A DNA stretch of 64,000 nt from Eggerthellaceae bacterium (lineage in GTDB: Bacteria > Actinomycetota > Coriobacteriia > Coriobacteriales > Eggerthellaceae). Shown here one piece after another: positions 49,184 to 57,886 of the stretch. The position numbers and the translations under genes are program-made. Position 1 is the first letter of the stretch. Every line of letters starts with the position of its first letter. The DNA lies in the NCBI GenBank assembly GCA_022791455.1, contig JAAVZC010000003.1:171485-235484 (forward strand). The letters run 5' to 3'. A model generated the notes under the pieces. That model was given only the letters and a program-made list of their open reading frames with translations. It was not told the origin of the DNA and ran no database searches.

Positions 49184-50656
49184 TTAGTTCACCAATCCGT
49201 CGGCTATTCTTCCAAGCCCCATGAAATGAGAGGCCTTCACCAAAAGGGCGTCTTCGCCCGAAATGTCATCTTCCAAAACCGCCAGCGCCTGGCCCACCGT
49301 ATCGACGGCGATCACCTGGTCGGCGGCCATGCCCGCCTCGCGCGCGCCCTCGGCGATGAACCGGGCCAGCTCGCCCACGCAAATGAGCCGGTCGCACTCC
49401 ACAGCCGCGCGGCCCACGCCGCGATGACAGGTTTCAGCGAAATCGCCCAGCTCGCCCATGTCCCCCAGCACGGCAATGTGACGGCCGGGCACCTCCATGG
49501 CGGTGAATGTGCGCAGCGCCGCTCGCATGGAATCCGGGTTCGCATTATAGGCGTCGTTCACCACCACGGTACCCTCGCGGGTCTTGAGCACCTCTTGGCG
49601 GCCGCTTTCGGGAAGCGAGGACGCCAGCGCTTCTGCGATAACCTCCAGGCTAAGCCCCAACCGCAGCCCCACCGCAGCCGCAGCGCAACCGTTGCACACG
49701 TTGTGAAAACCGCGCAGCGCCATAGCAACCGGAACGCGAAACACCTCATCGCAACGGGGCAGCCCCTCGAAGCCGCGGGCGCACAGGGTGAACACCGGGT
49801 GCCCCTCTTCGTCGAGGGCCGCATCTTCCGCCCACACGGCCGCCGCCGGGGTCGCGCCCGGCTCAAGGGTACCTAGGCCCTCTCCGTTGAAGAACACCTC
49901 TTCCACATGGCGTCGCGCGAGCGCTGCGGTTTCCGCCATAAAGGCGGCGTAGTCGTCCTGGCTGTTCACGAAGGCGACGCCGGTGCCGTCTGGCAGCGCG
50001 GCGAACAGCTCCGCTTTGGCGCGGGCGATGTTCTCACGGCTGCCCAGAAGCTCGATGTGGCTCTCGCCGGCATTGGTCACCAGGCCCCAGTCCGGCCGCA
50101 CGAAATCGCAGAGCGCGCTGATCTGCCCCAAGCCGCGCATGCCCATTTCCACCACCACGACTTGGGTGTCGGCATCGGCCGCAAGCAGGGTACGCGGCAC
50201 GCCCAACTCGTTATTTTGGTTCGCCTTGGTGGCCACCACGCTCTTGCCGGCAGCGCACACGTCGCGCACCAGGTTCTTCGTCGTGGTTTTGCCGGTGGAA
50301 CCGGTGATGGCCACAACCTTCCCCTTCAGGTGGCCGCGCCATTCGCGGGCAAGATCGGTCAGCGCCGAAGCAGTGTCCGGCACTTCGATGACTGCAGCAC
50401 CCATTTCACGGGCCAACATCAGGTCGGCCGCCGGCAATGGTTCCATCACCAATACGGCGCCCGCTCCAGCCGAAATGACGGCGGACACAAACCGATGGCC
50501 GTTGGTCTTTTCCCCCATCAGGGCCACAAACAGGCATCCCGGCGTCACTTCGCGGGAATCCCACGTGACCCCGCAGAGCAGTTCCTTTGAAGCAAGAGGG
50601 GGCACCACCATGGTTCCCCCCGTATACGTGCAAACTTGTTTCGCGTTCAGGCGCAC
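49184..50656 (-). CDS. murF: UDP-N-acetylmuramoyl-tripeptide--D-alanyl-D-alanine ligase
   Basis: MurF adds the D-Ala-D-Ala dipeptide to the UDP-MurNAc-tripeptide. The 490-residue protein has the N-terminal domain motif VTWDSREVTPGCLFVAL, the ATP loop ITGSTGKTTTKNLV, QNNELGVPRTLL, VVEMGMRGLGQI and VVNDAYNANPDSMRAAL. The start is GTG, three bases after the murE stop. Confidence 0.96.
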   Translation of the reverse strand: MRLNAKQVCTYTGGTMVVPPLASKELLCGVTWDSREVTPGCLFVALMGEKTNGHRFVSAVISAGAGAVLVMEPLPAADLMLAREMGAAVIEVPDTASALTDLAREWRGHLKGKVVAITGSTGKTTTKNLVRDVCAAGKSVVATKANQNNELGVPRTLLAADADTQVVVVEMGMRGLGQISALCDFVRPDWGLVTNAGESHIELLGSRENIARAKAELFAALPDGTGVAFVNSQDDYAAFMAETAALARRHVEEVFFNGEGLGTLEPGATPAAAVWAEDAALDEEGHPVFTLCARGFEGLPRCDEVFRVPVAMALRGFHNVCNGCAAAAVGLRLGLSLEVIAEALASSLPESGRQEVLKTREGTVVVNDAYNANPDSMRAALRTFTAMEVPGRHIAVLGDMGELGDFAETCHRGVGRAAVECDRLICVGELARFIAEGAREAGMAADQVIAVDTVGQALAVLEDDISGEDALLVKASHFMGLGRIADGLVN

Positions 50657-50659
50657 CGG

Positions 50660-52156
50660 CTATTCGCCCCCATCGCTAGATAGAAACGCCGCCTCCAACT
50701 CTTCGGCGGCCACCTTTCGGTCGTCGAAGGAGAGCACCTCGCCCCCTACTAGCTGGTAGTCCTCGTGGCCCTTGCCTGCCACCAGGATGCAGTCGCCGGG
50801 ACGCGCGATGCGGATGGCCTCCGCAATGGCAGCGCGGCGGTCCGGCTGAACCGTGAAGCGGTCGCGACCCTCTTCCATTCCGGAAACAATATCGTCGATG
50901 ATGGCCAGCGGGTCCTCCGAGCGCGGATTATCCGAGGTGACCACGGCGAAGTCCGCCGAGAGCGCCGTGCGGCCCATGATGGAGCGCTTGCCGGCGTCGC
51001 GGTCGCCGCCGCAGCCGAACACCACGATGGTGCGGCCATCCGAGAGCGCCTGCACCGAGGCAATGGCCTTCTCGAGCGCATCCGGAGTATGGGCGTAGTC
51101 GACAAACACGGAAACACCGCCGTCCGCCTGCGCCCGCACCCGCTCAAGGCGCCCCGGAGGGGCGGGCACGTCTGCAAGCGCCGCCACAATGGCCTCGGGC
51201 TCCAGCCCAAGCGACAGGCCCACGCCGAACGCGGTCATGACGTTCTCCACGTTGAAACGTCCCACCAGCGGATAGCTGAACCGGAAGCGCTCGCCGTGCA
51301 CATCAAGTTCCACCGTGGTTGACCGGGGGCCCAGCTCAACTTCCACCGGGTAAATCTGCGCCGAGGAGTCGTTGCCGGTGGTAATCACCGCGTCCCCGCG
51401 CTCCGAGCAGCGGCGCCACAGCTCGCGCCCCCACTTGTCGTTGATGGAAATCACCCGCTTGGCGGGATAGTCGCCTGAGAACAGCAGCGCCTTCGCCTCG
51501 AAGTAGTCCTCGAAGGTGTGATGGTAGTCCAGATGATCCTGCGTGAGATTGGTGAACGCAGTCACCGCGAAGTCCACGCCCCAGGTGCGCTTCAAGTCAA
51601 GCGCGTGCGAGCTCACCTCCATGGCCACCACGTCGCAGCGCGCATCGCGCATGCGCGCGAGCAGCTTCGCCAAGTCCGGCGACTCGGGCGTGGTGTGCTC
51701 GCTCTTCTCGTGAGCGTCGCCAATGGAGTTGCCCACCGTGCCGATGACGCCGGTACGACGCCCCGCCACGCGGGCGATGTGCTCCACCAAGTACGTGGTG
51801 GTAGTCTTGCCGTTGGTGCCGGTCACGCCCACCAGCTGGAAGGCGCGCGAAGGGTGATCGTAGAAATTCGCCGCCGCTTGGGCCATAGCCTTGCGCGTGT
51901 CCGAGACCACGATCTCGGTCACGTCCGTCGCGTCCGCCAAATACACCTTGCGCTCCACCACCAGCACTTTCGCGCCGCGGTCGATAGCGTCCTGGGCAAA
52001 CGAATGGCCGTCCACCGCCAACCCGACAATGCAGAAGAAGGCATCTCCCGGCGTCACTTTGTCGCTGCGATATGCCAGGCCCTCCACGGTTTCCCGCGGG
52101 TTGCCCAATATGGTGCAATCCAACCCTGCCATCAGCTCTGCGCATGTTTTCGCCAT
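50660..52156 (-). CDS. murE: UDP-MurNAc-tripeptide synthetase MurE (meso-DAP-type motif)
   Basis: MurE adds the third residue of the stem peptide. The 498-residue protein has the ATP loop VTGTNGKTTTTYLVEH, NLTQDHLDYHHTFEDY, VDYAHTPDALEKA and, decisively, TSDNPRSEDP: the DNPR sequence is the specificity loop of meso-diaminopimelate-adding enzymes. This predicts a meso-DAP peptidoglycan. It follows ftsI by 13 bases. Confidence 0.95.
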   Translation of the reverse strand: MAKTCAELMAGLDCTILGNPRETVEGLAYRSDKVTPGDAFFCIVGLAVDGHSFAQDAIDRGAKVLVVERKVYLADATDVTEIVVSDTRKAMAQAAANFYDHPSRAFQLVGVTGTNGKTTTTYLVEHIARVAGRRTGVIGTVGNSIGDAHEKSEHTTPESPDLAKLLARMRDARCDVVAMEVSSHALDLKRTWGVDFAVTAFTNLTQDHLDYHHTFEDYFEAKALLFSGDYPAKRVISINDKWGRELWRRCSERGDAVITTGNDSSAQIYPVEVELGPRSTTVELDVHGERFRFSYPLVGRFNVENVMTAFGVGLSLGLEPEAIVAALADVPAPPGRLERVRAQADGGVSVFVDYAHTPDALEKAIASVQALSDGRTIVVFGCGGDRDAGKRSIMGRTALSADFAVVTSDNPRSEDPLAIIDDIVSGMEEGRDRFTVQPDRRAAIAEAIRIARPGDCILVAGKGHEDYQLVGGEVLSFDDRKVAAEELEAAFLSSDGGE

Positions 52157-52169
52157 TGCGTGACCGTCC

Positions 52170-53948
52170 TTATTCCGGGGTAATGCTGTACTGATCGATA
52201 GCAGTGGTCATTATATCCTTAAATATTTCTCCCGTTTGACGCATGCCGTAAACGTTGTTGGCGCCCACAAAGCACACAAGGTTGCTGGTGGAGTTGTCGA
52301 TGAAGCCCACGTAGGCCAGGTTGTAAACTTCCTTTTTGTAGCCGCCCTTCTCCGGGTCGGCAATCTCGGCGGTGGAGGTCTTGCCGCACACATCGAAGCC
52401 ATCGATGGCAGCTACCTTGCCGGTGCCGTCGGTCACGACCGTGCGCAGCATCGACTTGATGTCGGCGAGGGCCTCTTCGTCGGTCACCATGGTCTCGGTC
52501 TCGTATTCCGGCCGCTCCTGGGTCTTAGGCAGTTCCATCAGAAAATGCGGCGTCGTGGCCACGCCGTCGTTGGCGATCATGGCATAGAAGCGCGTCAGCT
52601 GCAGTGGCGTCACGGAAATGCCCTGGCCGAAGGTGATGTTGTACCCGGCAATGCGGCTCCAGTTCTTGAATTCCGCCATGTAGCCCTTCGACTCGCCCGG
52701 GTAGTCCACGCCCGTGGTTTCGTTCAGGCCGTATTTCTGAATGTTGTTGTACAGCGGGCGGAATCCCATGGAGTCCACGGAAAGCGAAATGCCCACGTTG
52801 GAGGACTGGTTCAGAATCTCTCGCAGCGTCATGGTGGTAGCGGGGCGGTCATGGGAGTCTTTCACGGTGTACTCGTCCGCTTCGATGGTCTCGGGGCAGT
52901 ACATTTCGCTGTCCGGCGTCATAGCGCCGTTCTCCAAAAGGGTCAGAGCCGCCACCGTCTTAAACACCGAGCCGGGCTCGTAGGCCTGTGTGATGGCCTT
53001 GATGGTGGGGGATTCTTTGTCCGCATGGGCCAGGTCGTTGGGGTCCATGTAGGGCAGCGAGCAGATGGCGTAAATCTCGCCGGTGGAGGCGTCCATGAGC
53101 ACGGCGCTGCCGTCCTTGGTATCCAGATTCTCGCAGCCTTCCGCCAGCGCCGACTCCACCGCCGCCTGCATGCGCACGTCCAGCGACACCATGATGTCCG
53201 CGCCGTCGACCGCCGCCGTCTCCTCGATGGTGCCGTCGGGAATGGGGTTTCCGCGCTTGCCCACTTCGCCCCAGTAAAAGCCGTCTTGGCCGCTCAGCTG
53301 CTCGTCATATTGCAGCTCCAGACCGGTGAGGCCATTGCCGTCCACGTCGCACACTCCAACCACCTGGCCGGCAATCTCGCCATTGGGGTAATCGCGGCGG
53401 TAGCTCTTCTCGTAATAGACGCCAGTCAGCTTCATGGCGGACAGATCCTCTTTCAGGGCCTCTACCACATCCATGTCCACCTGGCGCTTCAGGTACACGA
53501 AGGATTCGGAAGAGGGGTTTTGGATGAGCTTGCGGTAGTCGTCCACCGAACCGCCCAGATGCTGCGCCAGCTTGGCGCACACCGCTTCCAGGTCTTCCAC
53601 ATAGCGAGGGTCGGCGTAAATGTTGCGCGTCTCGGTGGAAGTGGCGAGCACGATGCCATTGCGGTCATAGATGGTGCCGCGCTTGGCGGGAACCGGGTAT
53701 TTGCGCTCGCGCGACACCTCGGCCCGAGCAATGTAGCGGTCATCGTCCACCACCTGCAAGAAGAGAATCTTCCCCGTGAACAGGACAGACATTGCCACGA
53801 ATATGAACAGTACGGCAGTAACGCGGGCACCGATGTCGAAGGCGGCGCGGCGCGGCGGCCGCTGCGATGCGAACGAACGCGCAGAACTCCTCCCGCTGCG
53901 GGAGGAGCGCGAAGGCCGTTTGTTTCCCCCGTGCCCCGTCATGCGCAC
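52170..53948 (-). CDS. ftsI: Septal class B penicillin-binding protein (FtsI/PBP3-type)
   Basis: FtsI cross-links septal peptidoglycan with FtsW. The 592-residue protein has a basic cytoplasmic tail, a membrane helix (about 45-66), a pedestal domain (KRGTIYDRNGIVLA) and a transpeptidase domain with the nucleophile Ser in YEPGSVFKTVAALTL, SSNVGISLS, and a third motif GKTSTAEI. The last motif is Lys-Thr-Ser rather than the usual KTG/KSG, which may alter beta-lactam binding. GTG at 53948 and ATG at 53942 are both possible starts. No PASTA domains are present. Confidence 0.94.
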   Translation of the reverse strand: MRMTGHGGNKRPSRSSRSGRSSARSFASQRPPRRAAFDIGARVTAVLFIFVAMSVLFTGKILFLQVVDDDRYIARAEVSRERKYPVPAKRGTIYDRNGIVLATSTETRNIYADPRYVEDLEAVCAKLAQHLGGSVDDYRKLIQNPSSESFVYLKRQVDMDVVEALKEDLSAMKLTGVYYEKSYRRDYPNGEIAGQVVGVCDVDGNGLTGLELQYDEQLSGQDGFYWGEVGKRGNPIPDGTIEETAAVDGADIMVSLDVRMQAAVESALAEGCENLDTKDGSAVLMDASTGEIYAICSLPYMDPNDLAHADKESPTIKAITQAYEPGSVFKTVAALTLLENGAMTPDSEMYCPETIEADEYTVKDSHDRPATTMTLREILNQSSNVGISLSVDSMGFRPLYNNIQKYGLNETTGVDYPGESKGYMAEFKNWSRIAGYNITFGQGISVTPLQLTRFYAMIANDGVATTPHFLMELPKTQERPEYETETMVTDEEALADIKSMLRTVVTDGTGKVAAIDGFDVCGKTSTAEIADPEKGGYKKEVYNLAYVGFIDNSTSNLVCFVGANNVYGMRQTGEIFKDIMTTAIDQYSITPE

Positions 53949-53951
53949 TAC

Positions 53952-54407
53952 CTACAGGGCCAGCAGCGCTTGAGTGCTTCCGTAAAGGGAAAGCGCGCCC
54001 TGCTCGTCGACGGCCACGATGTCGCCCGCAAGATTAATGCTGGTGACCACTTCCGGCTCCACCATCCCTAAGGCGGTAGCCTTGATGCGGATGCGGGAAG
54101 GATTGGAAAGCGAGCTTTGGAGCACCTCAAGATCGGCGCCCGAAGTGCGCGCCTCGTAGATCTGCGAATCGAGGTTCTTTGCCTGGATTGCCGCACTGGC
54201 ACTGGCAGAGGTCAAGGTGACGCGGCCGAAGCCCACCAGGGCGAGCAGCACGAACACCACCGCTGCCGCAATGGCCATCGACACAACCGGCGCCGGAAGC
54301 GCCTTGGGGTCGGTGGACTTGCCCTTGCCGCGGACAACGGTAATAGAGGGAGAAACGACCGGAGCGCTGCTATAGCGCGGACGCGAATATGCTGGCTGGG
54401 CGCTCAT
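53952..54407 (-). CDS. ftsL: FtsL-like septum formation protein
   Basis: The 151-residue bitopic protein has a disordered N-terminus (about 48 residues), one membrane helix (VVSMAIAAAVVFVLLALVGF, about 44-63) and a short extracytoplasmic coiled coil (about 75-110). Sequence similarity to FtsL is weak, as is usual for this family; the call rests on topology and on its place between rsmH and ftsI. It would stabilise the FtsQ-FtsL-FtsB-like complex. A GGGAGG ribosome binding site precedes the ATG. Confidence 0.8.
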   Translation of the reverse strand: MSAQPAYSRPRYSSAPVVSPSITVVRGKGKSTDPKALPAPVVSMAIAAAVVFVLLALVGFGRVTLTSASASAAIQAKNLDSQIYEARTSGADLEVLQSSLSNPSRIRIKATALGMVEPEVVTSINLAGDIVAVDEQGALSLYGSTQALLAL

Positions 54408-54497
54408 GGTGCCACCTCCCTATCGAAGAAAAGATCAACGCCCCGATTCCGGAGAGTTGATCGTGCTTGTTCCTATACGGCCCTGTTGCATGGAAGC

Positions 54498-55475
54498 TCA
54501 GCCGCGCTTTTGGGCCACGCGCAGCTTCGCCGAGCGCGCCCGGGGGTTCGAGGCCACCTCTTCCGCCGTGGGCACGATGGGCTTGCGATTCACGATATCC
54601 AGCACAGGCTCTTTCCCGCACACGCACACCGGCAGATCCGGCGGGCAGGTGCAACGATTGGCAAACGAGGCGAAGGTCTCTTTCACGATACGGTCTTCCA
54701 GTGAGTGATAACTGATGACCGCGATGCGCCCCTGCGGATTCAGCCAGCGAACCGCCGCGTCGAGACCGCGACGCAAAACGGTAAGCTCCGAGTTGACCTC
54801 TATGCGCAGGGCTTGGAACGTGCGCTTTGCGGGATGTCCTCCGGCCCGGCGGGCCGATGAGGGGATTGCCGCTTTTATCACCTCCACCAGCTGGTCGCTC
54901 ATAGAGAACGGCTCTGCCTCGCGCGCCTTCACGATGAACTGCGCGATGCGGGAGGCCCATTTCTCGTCCGAGTTGTCGCGGATGATCCGAGTGAGATCTG
55001 CTGCGTTGTAGGTGTTAAGGATCTCTGCTGCGGTTAGGGTTTGTTTCCCCGGATCCATCCGCATGTCCAGCGGAGCATTCTCCTTGAAGGAGAATCCTCT
55101 CTCAATGGTGTCGATTTGCACAGACGATACGCCCAGGTCAAACAGGATTGCGTCCACGCCGGGCACTTCCGCTTCCAGCAGAAGCTCGTCCAAATCGCCG
55201 AAATTGCCTCGAAGCAGCGCGAGGGCCGGGCGCTCGTCTGCCGGAATGCGCTCCAGCTTCTCGGTGGCACTGGCAAGCGCCACTTCGTCCTGGTCGATTC
55301 CGATCAGCAGGCCCGAGGAGCCCAGCTCCTTCGCCGCTTCGTAAGAGTGTCCTGCAAAACCAAGAGTGCAATCGAGGAACGTGGGGTGCGTTTTGAGTTC
55401 GAGTTGTTCCAGGCACTCGGTCAGCAGAACAGGGATATGCTGGTATTCGCTTGTCACTTCGCTCACGCCTGCCAT
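54498..55475 (-). CDS. rsmH: 16S rRNA m4C1402 methyltransferase RsmH (MraW)
   Basis: RsmH N4-methylates C1402 in the decoding centre of 16S rRNA. The 325-residue protein has HIPVLLTECLEQL, the SAM loop FLDCTLGFAGHSYEA, ILFDLGVSSVQID and DMRMDPGKQTLTAAEIL, and the C-terminal FQALRIEVNSELTVL and SYHSLEDRIVKETF. Its ATG shares one base with the mraZ stop (TAATG), so the genes are coupled. Confidence 0.97.
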   Translation of the reverse strand: MAGVSEVTSEYQHIPVLLTECLEQLELKTHPTFLDCTLGFAGHSYEAAKELGSSGLLIGIDQDEVALASATEKLERIPADERPALALLRGNFGDLDELLLEAEVPGVDAILFDLGVSSVQIDTIERGFSFKENAPLDMRMDPGKQTLTAAEILNTYNAADLTRIIRDNSDEKWASRIAQFIVKAREAEPFSMSDQLVEVIKAAIPSSARRAGGHPAKRTFQALRIEVNSELTVLRRGLDAAVRWLNPQGRIAVISYHSLEDRIVKETFASFANRCTCPPDLPVCVCGKEPVLDIVNRKPIVPTAEEVASNPRARSAKLRVAQKRG

Positions 55476-55954
55476 TAGGAGAAGAAGATGCTGAGGTCAA
55501 CCTCTTCAGACGCCTGCTGGTAGCGCTTTGCGTCCCAGATCTCGTAATGATCGCCGTTGCCCACCAGGACGACATCCTTCTCGATGTCGCACGCGCCGCG
55601 CATTTCTGCGGGAACCATGATGCGACCGGAAGCGTCCACTTCGGCATCCTTCGCCGCCGCACGCAGGGCACGGCGCAAAGCGATGTGCTGCTTGTTGGTG
55701 GGGTCGTACTCCTTGAAGCGGCGCTCAAACAGGCTGTCCGCCCATTTGTCGTAGTCCAGCTTCTGGAACACCAGCACGCAGTCTTTCCCGTTCGGGTCAA
55801 CGAGGACCAAGAGATCCTTGCTTAGAACTCGGCGAAACGCTGCGGGGAGAGCCACGCGGCCCTTGCCATCCATCTTGTAGGGATATTCCCCATACAGATT
55901 CACGGGCTCTTTTGCCCGCTCCTCTTCAAGTGGTGTGGCTTGGGTTTCCTCCAC
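55475..55954 (-). CDS. mraZ: MraZ, transcriptional regulator of the dcw cluster
   Basis: MraZ is an AbrB-like double-barrel protein that binds GTGGG repeats in its own promoter and controls dcw expression. The 159-residue protein has the first half YPYKMDGKGRVALPAAFRRVL and the second half ASGRIMVPAEMRGACDIEKDV. The start is a GTG at 55954 with AAAGGAAA upstream; about 25 N-terminal residues precede the usual family start at YGEYPYKMD. It is the first gene of the cluster and overlaps rsmH. Confidence 0.95.
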   Translation of the reverse strand: MEETQATPLEEERAKEPVNLYGEYPYKMDGKGRVALPAAFRRVLSKDLLVLVDPNGKDCVLVFQKLDYDKWADSLFERRFKEYDPTNKQHIALRRALRAAAKDAEVDASGRIMVPAEMRGACDIEKDVVLVGNGDHYEIWDAKRYQQASEEVDLSIFFS

Positions 55955-55993
55955 GGGGTTTCCTTTTGGCCTTTCTCCGAATTCGTGAAATGC

Positions 55994-56067
55994 ATACTAC
56001 CCCACAATCCCCCACAACGCAACACAATTTCCCCCCTTTACCCCCTCGTTACCCACTGCTTCCCCAC
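55994..56067 (-). promoter_or_regulatory. dcw promoter with MraZ boxes
   Basis: On the minus strand TTGCGT (56022-56017) and TAGTAT (55999-55994) are 17 bases apart. GTGGG pentamers occur at 56005-56001 and 56015-56011 inside the spacer (10-base period) and at 56067-56063 and 56056-56052 upstream (11-base period), with G-rich near-copies between them. This is the pattern of MraZ operator repeats. A third 10-base-spaced pair lies at 56227-56223 and 56217-56213. Confidence 0.75.
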
Positions 56068-56130
56068 TCCAATTTTGTTCTAAAACCCCAGGTGAGATGT
56101 TCGTTTTTTCAAAACGGAAACTAGATGTTG

Positions 56131-56150
56131 TGCCTGTGCCGGCACATGCA
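56131..56150. promoter_or_regulatory. 20-base dyad between the dcw promoter and the FtsX-like gene
   Basis: TGCCTGTGCCGGCACATGCA is symmetric except for one base pair. It may be an operator for either divergent unit. The whole gap 55955-56452 has no gene; besides this dyad it contains the MraZ boxes and a REP element. Confidence 0.5.
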
Positions 56151-56261
56151 ACACCATATAAAGTTATCGGTGAAAAGTCGGTTAAAGAGCGGCGAAAAAC
56201 ACCCGCCTTCCCCCACACTCCCCCACCCCACCCATTTCCCCGGCGAACGGCATGAGACAAA

Positions 56262-56360
56262 TGAGACAAAGGGACACTCCTAATGTCTCATTTTCTCGGC
56301 AGATCCAAGACCGAACGGCCTTCGGCGAAATGAGACATTAGGAGTGTCCCTTTGTCTCAC
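56262..56360. repeat. REP/BIME element, copy 1 (two REPs in inverted orientation)
   Basis: A REP unit beginning ATGAGACAAAGGGACACTCC and ending TAATGTCTCAT is followed by a 38-base linker (CGGCAGATCCAAGACCGAAC within it) and the same REP in reverse. Each unit folds through ATGAGACA/TGTCTCAT. Copy 2 at 59368-59467 has the same linker inverted. Confidence 0.85.
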
Positions 56361-56452
56361 CCTTACATTATTGTTAGGGTGGGGTAAGGCAAAGTTATGG
56401 CGAAGGCCGGCCCGGTGTTTCTACAATGAACGGAGTCCCAGAAAGGATTCCC

Positions 56453-57835
56453 ATGTACCTGAAGCTTGCCCTGAGAAACGTGCGCCGCTCTTTGCGCGAC
56501 TATTCCGTTTACTTCGCCACGCTGGCGTTCGCGGGATGCCTGCTCTACGCCTTCACCACTTCCGGCGATTACCTGCTCTCGATGGACCTTACAGAAAAAC
56601 AGCGGAGCATCTGGGAGTCCTCGTCGGGGGTGATGGAGGCGTTCTCCGTGTTCTCGGTGGTTGTGTTCGCGTTCCTCATCGGCTACGCGAACCGCTTCAT
56701 CCTGCGCCGCCGTTCTCGGGAGTTCGGCCTCTACGGACTGATGGGCATGGACCCTCGGCGCATCTCCCGTATTCTGGCCTACGAAGGCTGCGCGGTGGGG
56801 GCGGTGGCGCTGGCGACGGGCATTATCGTCGGCGCGGCGCTCTCGCCGCTGTTCGGCGCCGTGGCCTCCTTCGTCTTCCAAATTCCCTGGAGCTGCGTCT
56901 TCGTGTTTTCCCCTGATGCAGCGAGATGGACGGCCATTTGCTTCGCGATCATCATGGCGCTGGCCACCGCTGCCGGGATGCGGGACGTGCGCAAGCGAAC
57001 GCTCGGACAGCTGATGAGCGCCGACAGGTCGCCGGATGCGCCGCGGCGAAGCGGGTTTTTCGCCCCGCGCCTCCAGTTGGCCCTGGGGCTTTTGCTCTGC
57101 GGACTGGTGTGGGCCGTCTGCATTTTCCAACCGGTGCAGTTCATCGTGTGGATCTTGCCCCTTGGGGTCATCGCGGTGCTGGGGACGGCCATGGTGTTTC
57201 GCTGGCGCGCCCTCACGTGGCCGAACCGGGCCCGAAAGCACCCGGACAGCTATTGGCGGGGCTTGAGGTTCTTCGCCATTCGCCAAGTGGAGAGCCGGGT
57301 GAGCAGCAGCGCGAACGCGATGGCCTGCACCTGCGTCCTGCTTGCCTGCGGCGTGTGCATGATGGTGGCGGGGCTGGCGTTCAGCGTGGGGATGCGCACT
57401 GCGGATTTCCTCGATTCCTACGAGGCGTTCGCCACTATCGGCTATGTGGGCATCTTCTACGGCATGACGTTTTTGGTGGCCGCGGCCGCCGTGCTGGCGC
57501 TGCAGCAGCTCTCCGATGCCGCCGACAGCCTGCGGCGATTCGACACCCTGAAGCAACTGGGATGCTCCACCGAAATGATGCGCTCAGCCGTGCGGCGCCA
57601 GACGGGGGCGTACTTCGCCATGCCCCTGGCGTTTTCCCTGGTCCACGATGTGTTTGGGCTCGCACTGGTGGGGTTCGTTGCCTTTATGCTGGGCAGTGCC
57701 CACTATTTCGTGATTGTGGCGGCGGTCATCGGGATAACGCTCGCCCTTGTTTTCACCTACTACCTTATCACGGTGCACCAGTGCGCGAAGATGCTGCTGG
57801 CCGGCCCTTCCCGCTTGGGGCAAGCGCCCGTCTAG
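56453..57835 (+). CDS. Orphan FtsX-like/BceB-type permease
   Basis: The 460-residue membrane protein starts MYLKLALRNVRRSLRDYSVY, the N-terminal signature of BceB/SalY-type permeases. It has eight or so helices, including an FtsX block at about 55-175 and the C-terminal block ending LALVFTYYLITVHQC. BceB partners normally have a large extracellular loop of about 200 residues; here none is evident, so it resembles the short permeases with two FtsX domains. No ATPase gene is adjacent, so it must use one from elsewhere. AAAGGA precedes the ATG at 56453. Confidence 0.85.
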   Translation: MYLKLALRNVRRSLRDYSVYFATLAFAGCLLYAFTTSGDYLLSMDLTEKQRSIWESSSGVMEAFSVFSVVVFAFLIGYANRFILRRRSREFGLYGLMGMDPRRISRILAYEGCAVGAVALATGIIVGAALSPLFGAVASFVFQIPWSCVFVFSPDAARWTAICFAIIMALATAAGMRDVRKRTLGQLMSADRSPDAPRRSGFFAPRLQLALGLLLCGLVWAVCIFQPVQFIVWILPLGVIAVLGTAMVFRWRALTWPNRARKHPDSYWRGLRFFAIRQVESRVSSSANAMACTCVLLACGVCMMVAGLAFSVGMRTADFLDSYEAFATIGYVGIFYGMTFLVAAAAVLALQQLSDAADSLRRFDTLKQLGCSTEMMRSAVRRQTGAYFAMPLAFSLVHDVFGLALVGFVAFMLGSAHYFVIVAAVIGITLALVFTYYLITVHQCAKMLLAGPSRLGQAPV

Positions 57836-57886
57836 GGTCGCGGGGCACGGAGCCCGGGGCTGCGCGTCCTCGGGTACAATGGCTCC

